Assembly: GCA_016699405.1 (NCBI GenBank)
Contig: CP064972.1
Span: forward strand, 3,813,501-3,877,500
Reading direction: 5' to 3'
DNA length: 64,000 nt
Origin: Holophagales bacterium
GTDB lineage: Bacteria > Acidobacteriota > Thermoanaerobaculia > Multivoradales > JAGPDF01
The position numbers and the translations under genes were made by a program. Below, piece after piece: positions 50,280 to 58,466 of this stretch (position 1 is the first letter of the stretch; every line of letters starts with the position of its first letter). The notes beneath the pieces are model-generated. The model did no database searches. It was given only the letters and a program-made list of their open reading frames with translations, and was not told where the DNA came from.

Positions 50280-51406
50280 GCAGTAGGGGCGAATCGTCGC
50301 ACGTCGCGATCCAGCGCCGAGGCCAGGTGAGACACGAGAGGATCCGTCGCAGCTCCGCGGCTCCCGCCGCTCGGCGATTGTCCGGTCGCCTCGCTTCAGC
50401 CGTCTGCGCAGCGTGGGCAGCGTGCGCAGTAACCGAAGCGTGGGGAGCGCCGCTCTTGGGGTCTTCGAGCCGACTGGCAGCCGCGGACACCGCCGCGAGC
50501 GGCGCTCCTGCGCCTCGTCCGCTCGCCGAGCGCATCCGATCGGAGGATCGAGCGACCCGGGCCGAGGCGATCGAGGAGCTCTACGCGCTCCTGAAGGGCG
50601 GCGATGCGAGCCGTGAAGCGCTCGATGCCTGGTTCGCCGCCGCCGGCGAGAGGGACCGGCCGCTCCACCTGCGGATCTCGCAAGCCACGAATCTCATGCC
50701 GGCAGCGGCGGCGCCACGCCTCATCGCGGCTCTCTCCGACCCATCGACCCCCGTTCAACGTCGGGCCATGGAGGGGATCGTTTCCGTCGGGCCAGCGGCG
50801 AACGCGGCGATCGAGCGCCTTTTCGAGCTCCTGCTCAGCGAGGAGCCGGACGTCGTGGGTCCGGCGATCGTGGCGCTTGGAGCCATCGATCGCGAGGGCC
50901 GGTTGCTGCCACGAGTGCTGGCCATGACGAAGAGCAAGGATGTCACCGAGCGCTACGCGGCCGTCGAGCTCTTCCTCATCGTCTACCGCGACCACGCCGC
51001 GGAGCGGGTCAACGATCTGGAGCCACTTCTCGACGACCCGGAATACGCGGTGCGCATGACGGCAGTCCAGATCCTGGAACTGCCGATGCGCGACCATCCT
51101 GCGCTCGCCGACGCGATGATCCGGCTGTTGCGCGGCGACCCGCATTGGATCGTCCGCTATCAGGCGGCATCCGCATTCGGTCGGATGGCACGGGACCTCG
51201 ACACTCTCCCTCCTTTGGCCGCCGAGGCGCTCGTCTGGGCGCTCGAGACCGATCCGCGCTCGGACGTGCAGTTCGCTGCGGTTCATGCCCTGGGCGCCAC
51301 GCCGAAGCTGCGTCGCCAGAATCAGGAAGCACTCGAGCGCTGCGTGGCACGGCAGTCAGGCGACGTCCAGAAGCTCTGCCGCGGGATGCTCACCGCGGAG
51401 CCTTGA
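50276..51406 (+). CDS. HEAT-repeat protein, probably exported
   Basis: 376 residues. After a basic N-terminus there is a hydrophobic stretch (LASAVCAAWAACAVTEAWGA) that could be a late signal anchor. From about residue 85, seven or more HEAT-like helical pairs follow (AAPRLIAALSDPSTPVQRRAMEGIVSVG, LEPLLDDPEYAVRMTAVQILELP, IRLLRGDPHWIVRYQAASAFGRMA, EALVWALETDPRSDVQFAAVHALG). Scaffold or binding function. The ATGA overlap with the serine hydrolase implies joint translation, so the two products may act together. Confidence 0.72.
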   Translation: MSSRGESSHVAIQRRGQVRHERIRRSSAAPAARRLSGRLASAVCAAWAACAVTEAWGAPLLGSSSRLAAADTAASGAPAPRPLAERIRSEDRATRAEAIEELYALLKGGDASREALDAWFAAAGERDRPLHLRISQATNLMPAAAAPRLIAALSDPSTPVQRRAMEGIVSVGPAANAAIERLFELLLSEEPDVVGPAIVALGAIDREGRLLPRVLAMTKSKDVTERYAAVELFLIVYRDHAAERVNDLEPLLDDPEYAVRMTAVQILELPMRDHPALADAMIRLLRGDPHWIVRYQAASAFGRMARDLDTLPPLAAEALVWALETDPRSDVQFAAVHALGATPKLRRQNQEALERCVARQSGDVQKLCRGMLTAEP

Positions 51407-51530
51407 GACGTCTGGCGGCGGGAGGATGGGCAGCGGAGCGCTCGGCGCGGACGTGGCATCATCTCCCCGGCGCCCATGAGCCGAGACGTTCGCTGGCGTC
51501 CTTTTCACTTCCCCGGAGACGACTCCTCTC

Positions 51531-51938
51531 GTGAACGACACGCCTCGTCCTTCTCTCCCGCTCTCGACTGCGGGCGTGGCCGCCACCCCCGAGCTCACGG
51601 CCTGCCTGCTCTCGGCCTTTTCTGCGCTCGAGCGGCCGTTCGTGCATCCGATGGAGGTGGCCGCGGAGCTGCAGCGGTTGCTGACCTACCTCGAGTCGGA
51701 GGCGGGGTACACGCCGACCAACTGTGAGGTGGCCGGGCGCTTCTTCGCCGAGCGGGAGGGCTGGGGCGAGATCGACTGGGACCATCTCCCGGCCGAGCTC
51801 GGCGACGTGCTGGCCCTGATGGCCGAAGGGCTGCACCTGACCTTTGCCGATCCGGTGGTGGCCGAGAATCTCGGCGCGACGCCGGCGCAGATCCTGCGCA
51901 CGCTCGAGTGGACCGGCTACGTGCGCGCCGCGCGCTGA
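51531..51938 (+). CDS. Small hypothetical cytoplasmic protein
   Basis: 135 residues, mostly helical, with no signal peptide or membrane segment. Recognisable phrases are EVAAELQRLLTYLESEAGYTPTNCEVAGRFFAEREGWGEIDWDHLPAELGDVLALMAEGLHL. No family known to me matches. A GGAG-like site lies before the ATG. Codon use is like its neighbours, so it is likely a real gene. Confidence 0.55.
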   Translation: MNDTPRPSLPLSTAGVAATPELTACLLSAFSALERPFVHPMEVAAELQRLLTYLESEAGYTPTNCEVAGRFFAEREGWGEIDWDHLPAELGDVLALMAEGLHLTFADPVVAENLGATPAQILRTLEWTGYVRAAR

Positions 51939-52162
51939 ACAAGTGGGTGCCCGCCGCGCCCTCTGCCTTCGTCGTCGAGAATTCTCCGTCCCGGCGGGCG
52001 CCGTCGTGACGCCCGTCCGCCCGATCGCTCCCGACCTTCGCGAGTCGATCCGCGCGTCGCGGACGCGGTCGACGCACCCGACGGGTGCTGCTCACTCATC
52101 GCCAGAGCCGCGATTGCAGCGGCCAGAGTCATATGCTTGGGTGACTCGGGAGGGAGGGACCG

Positions 52163-52561
52163 ATGCCCTGGTCGACGAGACTCGTGACCGACGTACCGAT
52201 CGTCGAGACGACCTTCGTCGGAATCGTCCTCAAGGCGGAGTTGCTCGAGGCGGTCCAGTCCAGCCTCCGCCTCGCCATGGAGCACCAGACGCGCTACTTC
52301 CTCGCCGACTGCCGAGCGCTCAGCGGCGGCCATTCGGTTTTCGACCTCTACGAGATCGGCGAATCGATCGACCGCGGCGAGAGTCGAGAGCGACTGGTCG
52401 AGGCGCTCCTCCTCCCGGCGCTGCCGGCGGCGGCCGAGAATGTCCAGTTCTGGGAGACGCTCGGGCTCAACCGCGGTCACGGGCTGCGGGTCTTCACCGA
52501 CCGCGGCGAAGCGCTCGCCTGGCTCGGCGACCAGGCCCGGCGCGAAGTCCAAGGCGAATGA
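52163..52561 (+). CDS. STAS-like small protein, copy 1 of a duplicated pair
   Basis: 132 residues with a beta-alpha pattern like STAS/SpoIIAA-type domains (PIVETTFVGIVLKAELLEAVQSSLRLAMEHQTRYFLADCRALSGGHSVFDLYEIGESI). The core TRYFLADCR-x-LSGGHSVFDLY is shared almost exactly with the gene at 53267-53677, as are the first five residues MPWST and the segment FWETLG-x-NRG. The Ser typical of phosphorylated STAS proteins is not obvious, so a regulatory-switch role is uncertain. The function of this small family is unknown to me. Confidence 0.65.
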   Translation: MPWSTRLVTDVPIVETTFVGIVLKAELLEAVQSSLRLAMEHQTRYFLADCRALSGGHSVFDLYEIGESIDRGESRERLVEALLLPALPAAAENVQFWETLGLNRGHGLRVFTDRGEALAWLGDQARREVQGE

Positions 52562-52628
52562 GGCCAGGCGCTCGAGCAGCCGCCCGGGCTGCGGCAATCC
52601 GGCTGCAGGCAACCGCCACAGGGTTTCG

Positions 52629-53186
52629 ATGAAGGTCCTCAACGTCCACCAACGCGAGCTGCCGGTGAGCGCGAGTCGGGCGGGCACACTGCTCGACTCG
52701 CTCGCCTCCCCTGCGGACGCCCTCTGGCCGCGGCGCACCTGGCCGCCGATGCGCCTCGACCGGCCGCTCGGCGTCGGGGCGGTCGGCGGCCATGGACCGA
52801 TCCGCTACGTCGTCGAGGAGTACACGCGCGGCGAGTGCGTCTGCTTCCGTTTCAGCGCACCTCCGGGCTTCGACGGTCAGCATCGGTTCGACGTGGTTTC
52901 GCTGGGCCACGACCGCTCCCTCCTGCGTCACACCCTGGCGATGCGGACGAGCGGCGCGGCGCGCCTCACCTGGCCTCTGGTCTTCCGCCCACTCCACGAC
53001 GCGTTGATCGAAGACGCGTTCGCCGAGGCCGAGACCGCGCTGGGGCTCCCCCGGCACGAGCATCCCTGGTCGATCGGGGTCCGGGTGCTCCGGTGGGTCA
53101 CCGGTGGGCGGCGCAGGGCGCGCCGCGGGATGCATCCACCTCCCACGAACACTGGCACCGCTCGCCCCGCCGACGAGGGCAGTTGA
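52629..53186 (+). CDS. SRPBCC-like protein between the two STAS-like copies
   Basis: 185 residues. The pattern (VNVHQRELPVSAS at the start, GPIRYVVEEYTRGECVCFRFSAP in the middle, DRSLLRHTLAMRTSGAARLTWPLVFRPLHDALIEDAFAEAE near the end) fits a START/SRPBCC fold, a hydrophobic-ligand-binding helix-grip; the long C-terminal helix is visible. The last 25 residues are basic low complexity. It lies 67 bases after STAS-like copy 1 and 80 bases before copy 2, in the same direction. Ligand unknown. Confidence 0.55.
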   Translation: MKVLNVHQRELPVSASRAGTLLDSLASPADALWPRRTWPPMRLDRPLGVGAVGGHGPIRYVVEEYTRGECVCFRFSAPPGFDGQHRFDVVSLGHDRSLLRHTLAMRTSGAARLTWPLVFRPLHDALIEDAFAEAETALGLPRHEHPWSIGVRVLRWVTGGRRRARRGMHPPPTNTGTARPADEGS

Positions 53187-53226
53187 CTGCTACCCAATTC
53201 GCAACGAACTTGTATATTCTAATTTC
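53183..53226 (+). promoter_or_regulatory. AT-rich promoter-like patch
   Basis: An unusually AT-rich stretch for this window, with TTGACT (53183-53188) and TATATT (53213-53218). The spacing of 24 bases is too long for a standard sigma-70 promoter, so one element may be fortuitous. It would drive STAS-like copy 2. Confidence 0.35.
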
Positions 53227-53266
53227 TGGAACGGAGAGGGACGCGAAGTCCCGACCTGGAGGTCCG

Positions 53267-53677
53267 ATGCCCTGGTCGACGCGACGCGTCGGAGAAATCC
53301 CCATCGTCGAGACGATCTACGCCGGGGAACTGTCGAAAAACGACCTCCTGGCGGCGGTGCGGGCCACGCTTCGAGTCGCCGAGGAGCAGGGAACTCGCTA
53401 CTTCCTCGCCGACTGCCGGGGACTCTCCGGCGGGCACTCGGTGTTCGACCTCTACGCCGTCGGCGAGGAGGTCGCCGAGCAGAAACCGCATCTCACGCTC
53501 GTCGAGGCGGTTCTCCTCCCCGTCCTGCCGGGTCCGGCGGAGATGGTCAGCTTCTGGGAGACGCTCGGCGTCAACCGCGGGCTGCGGATCGATCTCTTCG
53601 TCGATCGCCACGAGGCGATCGCCTGGCTCGAGAACGAGCAACGGCGATCGGCCGAGCGCGAGACCCGCAGCGCCTGA
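53267..53677 (+). CDS. STAS-like small protein, copy 2 of a duplicated pair
   Basis: 136 residues, about half identical to the 52163 product over its whole length; shared blocks are MPWSTR, PIVET, TRYFLADCR-x-LSGGHSVFDLY and SFWETLGVNRG. Unlike copy 1, it has an AT-rich promoter-like patch upstream, so it may be expressed separately. A GGAGG-type site precedes the ATG. No named function. Confidence 0.65.
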   Translation: MPWSTRRVGEIPIVETIYAGELSKNDLLAAVRATLRVAEEQGTRYFLADCRGLSGGHSVFDLYAVGEEVAEQKPHLTLVEAVLLPVLPGPAEMVSFWETLGVNRGLRIDLFVDRHEAIAWLENEQRRSAERETRSA

Positions 53678-53715
53678 GCCCCCTTGGGCGGCCGCTGCGC
53701 TAGGCTGGCCGCGTC

Positions 53716-54852
53716 ATGCCCTCCTCTGCCGCGCCTCCCCGGCTTCGTTCGCTCGACGTCTTCCGCGGCGCGACGATCGCGCTGATGATCCTGGTCAACA
53801 ACGCCGGCGACTGGGGCAAATCGTACGCCCCGCTCCTCCACGCCAAGTGGCACGGCTGGACGCCGACCGACCTCGTCTTCCCGTTCTTCCTCTTCATCGT
53901 CGGCGCGGCGATCCCGTTCGCGCTCGGCGGCCGGCTCGAGAGCTCGGGCGCCGATCTCGCCGCGCTCCACCGCAAGATCGTCAAGCGCGCCGCGCTCCTC
54001 TTCCTGCTCGGCCTGGCGCTCATCTGGTTCCCCTACTACACGGTGGCCTGGGAGCGCTTCCGCATTCCTGGCGTGCTGCAGCGGATCGCCGTCGTCTACC
54101 TGGTCACGGCGCTTGCCTACCTGCATCTGCGCGCCCGCGGTCGCGCCGTGCTCGCCGTGGCGCTCCTCGCCGGCTACTGGGCGGCGATGAAGCTCGTCCC
54201 GGTCCCCGGCTTCGGCGCCGGCGACCTCTCGCCCGAGGGCAACCTCGCCTTCTGGCTCGACCACCTGATCCTCGGCCCGCACGTCTGGCGCTACTCGCCC
54301 GGACCCGGTGACCCGGAGGGGATCCTCTCGACGCTGCCGGCGATCGCCTCGGCGCTCGCCGGCCTCTTCGTCGGCGACCTGATGCGCTCGGCGGCCGAGG
54401 CGCGCGCCAAGCTCGTTCGCCTTCTCGCCTGGGGCGCGCCGCTCACCGCCGCCGGTCTCGCGCTCGACCCGCTCTTCCCGATCAACAAGAACCTCTGGAC
54501 GCCGACCTACGTGATCTTCACCACCGGCGCGGCGCTGCTCTGTCTCGCCGCGACCTTCTGGATTCTCGACCTCCGTGGCATCACCGCCTGGTCTCGCCCG
54601 TTCGCCATCTTCGGCACGAACGCCATCGCCGCCTACGTCGGCAGCGGCGTGCTGGCGAAGATCCTGCTGACGATCAAGTGGAGCGACGGCGCCGGCGGCA
54701 CGACCTCCCTGCAGAAGTGGCTCTACGCCAACCTCTACGCCGCCCACCTTCCCGACTACGTCGCCTCCCTCGCCTGGGCCCTCACCCACGTGTCGATCTG
54801 GCTGCTCGTGCTGATCTGGATGGACCGGAGGCGGATCTACCTCAAGGTCTGA
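53716..54852 (+). CDS. COG4299/DUF5009 membrane acyltransferase (HGSNAT/NagX-like)
   Basis: 378 residues with about ten transmembrane helices. The N-terminus LRSLDVFRGATIALMILVNNAGDW and the block WHGWTPTDLVFPFFLFIVGAAIPFAL are diagnostic of the family that includes human heparan-alpha-glucosaminide N-acetyltransferase and bacterial NagX. These enzymes move acetyl groups across the membrane onto glucosamine. Given the murein-salvage genes in this window, re-acetylation of amino sugars outside the cytoplasm is a plausible role. TAGGCT (53701) close to the start may be a -10. Confidence 0.85.
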   Translation: MPSSAAPPRLRSLDVFRGATIALMILVNNAGDWGKSYAPLLHAKWHGWTPTDLVFPFFLFIVGAAIPFALGGRLESSGADLAALHRKIVKRAALLFLLGLALIWFPYYTVAWERFRIPGVLQRIAVVYLVTALAYLHLRARGRAVLAVALLAGYWAAMKLVPVPGFGAGDLSPEGNLAFWLDHLILGPHVWRYSPGPGDPEGILSTLPAIASALAGLFVGDLMRSAAEARAKLVRLLAWGAPLTAAGLALDPLFPINKNLWTPTYVIFTTGAALLCLAATFWILDLRGITAWSRPFAIFGTNAIAAYVGSGVLAKILLTIKWSDGAGGTTSLQKWLYANLYAAHLPDYVASLAWALTHVSIWLLVLIWMDRRRIYLKV

Positions 54853-55220
54853 AGGCGCGCGGCAGCGCCGGCCTCGCTCCTTCTCGTCGTGAGCCCTTCC
54901 CCGAAAGTCGGCGTGACCTCCGCCCGGCCGTGCGACTGGATGGCATGCGCCTCCCGTCTGTCCGAGATGCGCCCTTGGGCAGCGTCCCTCGCTTCTCGCC
55001 AACTCAGTGTCTTCTCGGTCTCGATGGACGCGATGGACAGCGTGTCACCACCTCTTGCGAAAACGACCGTGTCCTCGGAACCGACCCGCTCCCACGCACC
55101 AGGCAGTGCCATCACAAAACGTGATGCCCGGTAGTGTTTGGCACCCGAGGGTTGCGCAGCAGCGATCGAATCGCCACCTGCCAGCGCCGCGAGGAAGACT
55201 GCCGCGAACGCTCTTCTCAT
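54837..55220 (-). CDS. Small exported hypothetical protein
   Basis: 127 residues with a signal peptide (RRAFAAVFLAALAGGDSIAAAQ). The mature part (ASRFVMALPGAWERVGSEDTVVFARGGDTLSIASIE) resembles the start of PsbP/DUF1795-like domains, which are usually longer; the C-terminal third (TTRRSEAGAAARLQTLR) looks unstructured, so the gene may be truncated or frameshifted. It overlaps the convergent acyltransferase end by 16 bases. Confidence 0.5.
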   Translation of the reverse strand: MRRAFAAVFLAALAGGDSIAAAQPSGAKHYRASRFVMALPGAWERVGSEDTVVFARGGDTLSIASIETEKTLSWREARDAAQGRISDRREAHAIQSHGRAEVTPTFGEGLTTRRSEAGAAARLQTLR

Positions 55221-55289
55221 GTCGGTAACCGAGGCCCGCCCGGCCTCGGCGACAGCACAGCTGCCAGCACCCGCCGCTCTGGGCCAAAG

Positions 55290-55541
55290 TCAGGCTGCCG
55301 CACTCGGCTGCGCCTGCTCGTAGAGAGTCTCGGGCGCAACGTCGGCACCGTTCGGCCACGACACCGTCCCGCCGTCGAGGAAGAAGCGCTGGAAGTACTC
55401 CGGGTCCTTGAGCGGCTCGAAGACGGGACCCTCCAGCCACCGAGAAAAATCGACCGTGGTCGACTTCCCGTCGTTGAACGTCAGCTGGATGGTGTAAGCA
55501 CCCCGGTACTCCGCGCGAATGACAGTTGGGAGAAGTTTCAT
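55290..55541 (-). CDS. DUF2442-domain protein
   Basis: 83 residues. LPTVIRAEYRGAYTIQLTFNDGKSTTVDFSRWLEGPVFEPLKDPEYFQRFFLDGGTVSWPNGADVAPETLYE matches the DUF2442 consensus (binding-domain-like, with the closing WPNGAD-x-xPE-x-LYE). It starts nine bases after the DUF4160 stop. DUF4160 and DUF2442 genes are often paired in bacterial genomes, sometimes discussed as a toxin-antitoxin-like module, but this is not proven. It may bind the DUF4160 protein. Confidence 0.8.
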   Translation of the reverse strand: MKLLPTVIRAEYRGAYTIQLTFNDGKSTTVDFSRWLEGPVFEPLKDPEYFQRFFLDGGTVSWPNGADVAPETLYEQAQPSAAA

Positions 55542-55550
55542 CGCATCACC

Positions 55551-55811
55551 TCAGTCGAGCGGCGGGATCCTGTCGAGCGGCCGCCCGGCCTTCATTCGGT
55601 CCCAGTTGGCTTCCAACTCGGAGCCATGCGAGGCGGCCCACTCCTCGATCAGCCGAAGCGCCGTCCGAGAGTCAATGCGGCCGGCTAGGAGTTTGCCGTC
55701 GAAGGTGAACGTGGCCTGCTGCCCCTGATGCTCGGCGTGGAAATGAGCAACTCCATGCTCCAGATAGAACATGCGAATCACGATCCCGAAAAAGACCGAA
55801 ATCACCGGCAC
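55551..55811 (-). CDS. DUF4160-domain protein
   Basis: 86 residues from the GTG at 55811, chosen because the family begins MPxIS-x-FFGI-x-IRM; the longer in-frame start at 55868 adds 19 residues with no family match. FFGIVIRMFYLEHGVAHFHAEHQGQQATFTFDGKLLAGRIDSRTALRLIEEWAASHGSELEANWDRMKAG is a near-complete DUF4160. The family is small and usually found beside DUF2442, as here. The invariant HFHA is present. Confidence 0.82.
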   Translation of the reverse strand: MPVISVFFGIVIRMFYLEHGVAHFHAEHQGQQATFTFDGKLLAGRIDSRTALRLIEEWAASHGSELEANWDRMKAGRPLDRIPPLD

Positions 55812-56134
55812 GACAAGTTCTCCACTCCGCGGCTCGTCATCTTCCCACCAACACGGCGATCGCGCCACGACAACTCGACAGTGACAAGAGCCGCGAGTCT
55901 CCCTCCGGCAATCGGAATGATGTCGTCACTACTGATTCGCGCAACGGCTCCAGTCAATCAAGCGGATCCTCCTCCGCACGGGTAGGGAGTCGATGGCCGA
56001 CGGTACTCCAACGTCCTCGACTCCAGGGCAACGTCCGGAGGTCCTTGCGAGAATGGCTACTGCCTGCCTGTCGACTCTACCGCCGCCGCGTGCGGAGTAT
56101 CCAGGGGGCCACAGATGCCACGGGCACCCCAGGC
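55812..56134. other. Intergenic stretch without a convincing gene
   Basis: A minus-strand frame exists at 55929-56261 but is Arg/Leu-rich shadow sequence. Slightly AT-richer near 55720-55870. Upstream region of the DUF4160/DUF2442 pair, so its promoter is presumably here; no clear elements seen. Confidence 0.4.
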
Positions 56135-56725
56135 CTAGTCGGTATCGGTGAGGCAACCCAGCCAGACGAGGTCGGTGCCTTCCCAGAAGACGCAGAAGCA
56201 CCAGTCCCACGCCACGCCGTAGAACCAGCTCGAGAAGAGGTGGCTGCCCCACTGCTGGCACTCTCGGCAGCCGGGAATCGCACCCCTGTTGAGTTCGAAC
56301 GGCCGGTAGCTCCCGGCGGCGAGAAAGAGGTCCCGCACCTCTTGCACTTGCGCGGGTGCGGCGTCTTCGAGGAAGCGCGAGTAGGCACCGAGGTGGTCGG
56401 CCGCGGCGCGGGCCAGGACCTTTTCGAGCTCGCCCTCCGCCGGCAGAAAGCGGCTATGCGCGTGCGGGAGCTCGATCTCGAAGCTCGCCTCGTCGTCCGG
56501 ATCGCGCGAGCGGTGCAGGAATCCATGCAACTCCCCGTCGCGGCAGACCGCCGCGAGCAGCCGCATCGCCTCCTCGCCGGAAGGCGGGCGGCGCGGCGCG
56601 CGCCGATACCACTGCCACTCGAAGCAGAAGTTCGACGAAGCCCGGATGCGCGAGGCCAGCGGCTCGAGGTCGACCGGAATTTCCGCCGCGGCGAGGAGCG
56701 TCAGATACACAGAGTCGTCTAGCAT
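56135..56725 (-). CDS. Hypothetical protein with Cys/Trp-rich C-terminus
   Basis: 196 residues, no signal peptide. The first half is helical (LLAAAEIPVDLEPLASRIRASSNFCFEWQWYRRAP, ELEKVLARAAADHLGAYSRFLEDAAPAQVQEVRDLFLAAG). The end is aromatic and Cys-rich (GCRECQQWGSHLF, YGVAWDWCFCVFWEGTDLVWLGCLTD). The CRECQQW motif could bind metal. I do not recognise the family; codon use matches neighbouring genes. Confidence 0.6.
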   Translation of the reverse strand: MLDDSVYLTLLAAAEIPVDLEPLASRIRASSNFCFEWQWYRRAPRRPPSGEEAMRLLAAVCRDGELHGFLHRSRDPDDEASFEIELPHAHSRFLPAEGELEKVLARAAADHLGAYSRFLEDAAPAQVQEVRDLFLAAGSYRPFELNRGAIPGCRECQQWGSHLFSSWFYGVAWDWCFCVFWEGTDLVWLGCLTDTD

Positions 56726-56751
56726 CGCGGCTCTCGAACGGCGTGGGGAAT

Positions 56752-57489
56752 CTAGTCGCTCAGCGGAAAGAAGCTCCCCTGGCGCAGCAGGGAACGCAGC
56801 GAGAGGTTGCGGTAGGTTTCATCCAGGAAGCGATTCCCCGTTCTTTCCTCGAGCTTCGCGTGGCGCGCCGCGAGAATCTGCCCGTTCACGAAAGTGTACT
56901 CGGTGGTGTCGAGGTGACAGAAGTAGAGGTACGCCCCGCCCTTCTTCTCGCCGCGACGACAGGCGACGACGGCGTCGTAGATCCGGTCGTTTCGCAGGCA
57001 GAGCAGGCCCCTCTCCATCCGCTCGTGTTCGAACGCCCGGACGAGCTCGAGGCGCTCGGCGGTCGCCCGGAAGAACTGGAAGTAGTGGGGGCTGCCCGAC
57101 CCGCCCCGAGACCAGTTGCTGTTGACATAGAGCAGATCTGCCGGCCCGACCCGGACGACGGAGATCCCGTTCAGATACTGCGGCGCGAAACGCGCGTCCG
57201 ATCCCGCGAGCTCGACCGAGTCGAGGACGGACCAGTGGTCGGTCCAGGCGAGATACAACAGCCGCACGACCTTCTCCGGCTCGGCTTCGTCGGTATCGAC
57301 GAGGGCCGCCACGAAGCGAGGTCGCGCACTCCCCTCGAGCAGGCACGGGACGATCGCGACCGTTCGATAGCCTTCCGGCAGCACCTGGACGAGCGCCGCG
57401 CGAGCCTCGCGCGAGATCGCCGCCGCCGAAGCCAGCGACGCTCCGAAGGCCAGAGCGCCGATCATCCCCGCGATGACGCGTCGAGTCAT
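56752..57489 (-). CDS. Exported hypothetical protein
   Basis: 245 residues from the ATG at 57489, which opens a signal peptide (TRRVIAGMIGALAFGASLASAAA). The mature part has strands such as YRTVAIVPCLLEG, RLLYLAWTDHWSVLDSVELAG, ISVVRVGPADLLYVNSNW and a closing helix (NRFLDETYRNLSLRSLLRQ). No domain recognised. A further in-frame 71 codons upstream are possible but lack leader character. Confidence 0.6.
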   Translation of the reverse strand: MTRRVIAGMIGALAFGASLASAAAISREARAALVQVLPEGYRTVAIVPCLLEGSARPRFVAALVDTDEAEPEKVVRLLYLAWTDHWSVLDSVELAGSDARFAPQYLNGISVVRVGPADLLYVNSNWSRGGSGSPHYFQFFRATAERLELVRAFEHERMERGLLCLRNDRIYDAVVACRRGEKKGGAYLYFCHLDTTEYTFVNGQILAARHAKLEERTGNRFLDETYRNLSLRSLLRQGSFFPLSD

Positions 57490-57892
57490 GCGACCTCCCT
57501 GGCAACGCAGGCGCACGGCGAGCTCACGCGGCCCGACGAGCTGCCGATCGAGCACCACCTTCCGTTCGAGCGGATTGCCCTCGATGGTGTTGACCGGACA
57601 GCTCGCGTCGCGCTCGGCGTCGTGTCGCCGGCGCTCCCGCTCCTGGGCGATGGTGAGGAACCAGTCGACGCACGTCAGGAACGCCTCCGGTGACCCAGGC
57701 ATGTCCCGCAGACCAGTCGATCATGACGCCACCTCGCAGCGTCCCGCGCCGTCGACATCGCGTCCCGCGGCGCGAGCGACGCGCCCCTGCTCGGCCTCAG
57801 CCTACGGCCAGCGCTGCCACGGTGGCAAAGGGTCGAGGACGGCAACGCCGGGCTTCCTCCCCCGGCCGACCCGAGGCGACAGGACAGAGGCC
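57490..57892. other. Gap with no convincing gene
   Basis: About 400 bases. It contains a small inverted repeat TGCCAC-G-GTGGCA (57815-57827) and, at its right edge on the minus strand, GGCCTC-GGCT-GAGGCC around the stop codon of the lipoprotein gene (57889-57904), which may act as a weak 3' hairpin. Minus-strand frames here are open but not gene-like. Confidence 0.4.
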
Positions 57893-58408
57893 TCAGCCGA
57901 GGCCGGACGGAGCGGCGAGGGCGACCCGGGAGGTCTCGGCGCAGGTGTCGCCGCGGGGCGAGCAGAGGCGGAAGGTCAGCACCGAACCGTCTTCGCTGAG
58001 GCGAAGGTCGAAGGCGCGCAGCGACGGGCTCCCCGGCGTGTGCGGCGCGAGCTCGGTGCGCTGCACGAGGTCGCCGTCCGGTACCGAGTAGAGCAACACC
58101 TCGAGCCCCTGGACGACGAACGCGACGTGGCGGCCGTCGGACGTCCAGATCGCCTGATCGCAGCCGTCCTGGTCCTCCGCGAGGTTGCGCAGCCAGATCT
58201 TCCCCCCACCGACCTGCTCGAGCCAGAGCGACTGGCGCGGCGGGTCGAGCGAGATGTGGTTCCGCACCGTGGCCCGGTAGCCCCCGTCGGGCGAGTCGAC
58301 GGCGAGCGCCACCTGCGGCAGCCCGAAGTTGCCCCGAGTGCAGCCGGCGGCGAGCGTGAGCAGCGCGGCGAACAGGGTGAGGCCGGCCCTGGGCCTGGAC
58401 CGGCTCAT
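57893..58408 (-). CDS. Small lipoprotein, hypothetical
   Basis: 171 residues. The signal peptide ends in LTLAAGC, a good lipobox. The mature domain is beta-rich (VALAVDSPDGGYRATVRNHISLDPPRQSLWLEQV, QAIWTSDGRHVAFVVQGLEVLLYSVPDG, LRLSEDGSVLTFRLC) and looks like two or three WD/PD40-type strands of an incomplete propeller. Four Cys in the mature part could form disulfides. Function unknown. Confidence 0.65.
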   Translation of the reverse strand: MSRSRPRAGLTLFAALLTLAAGCTRGNFGLPQVALAVDSPDGGYRATVRNHISLDPPRQSLWLEQVGGGKIWLRNLAEDQDGCDQAIWTSDGRHVAFVVQGLEVLLYSVPDGDLVQRTELAPHTPGSPSLRAFDLRLSEDGSVLTFRLCSPRGDTCAETSRVALAAPSGLG

Positions 58409-58466
58409 CGTGGGGAGATCCGCGGCATGCCCAGTCTACGGACCGGGTCGACCGAGCATCTACGAG

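Noticed and set aside
55929..56261. Minus-strand frame of 110 codons before the DUF4160 gene
   Set aside because: Leu/Arg/Gly-rich shadow overlapping the gene at 56135-56725; no domain.
57490..57702. In-frame 71-codon extension upstream of the exported protein at 57489
   Set aside because: No leader or domain character, while the ATG at 57489 begins a good signal peptide.
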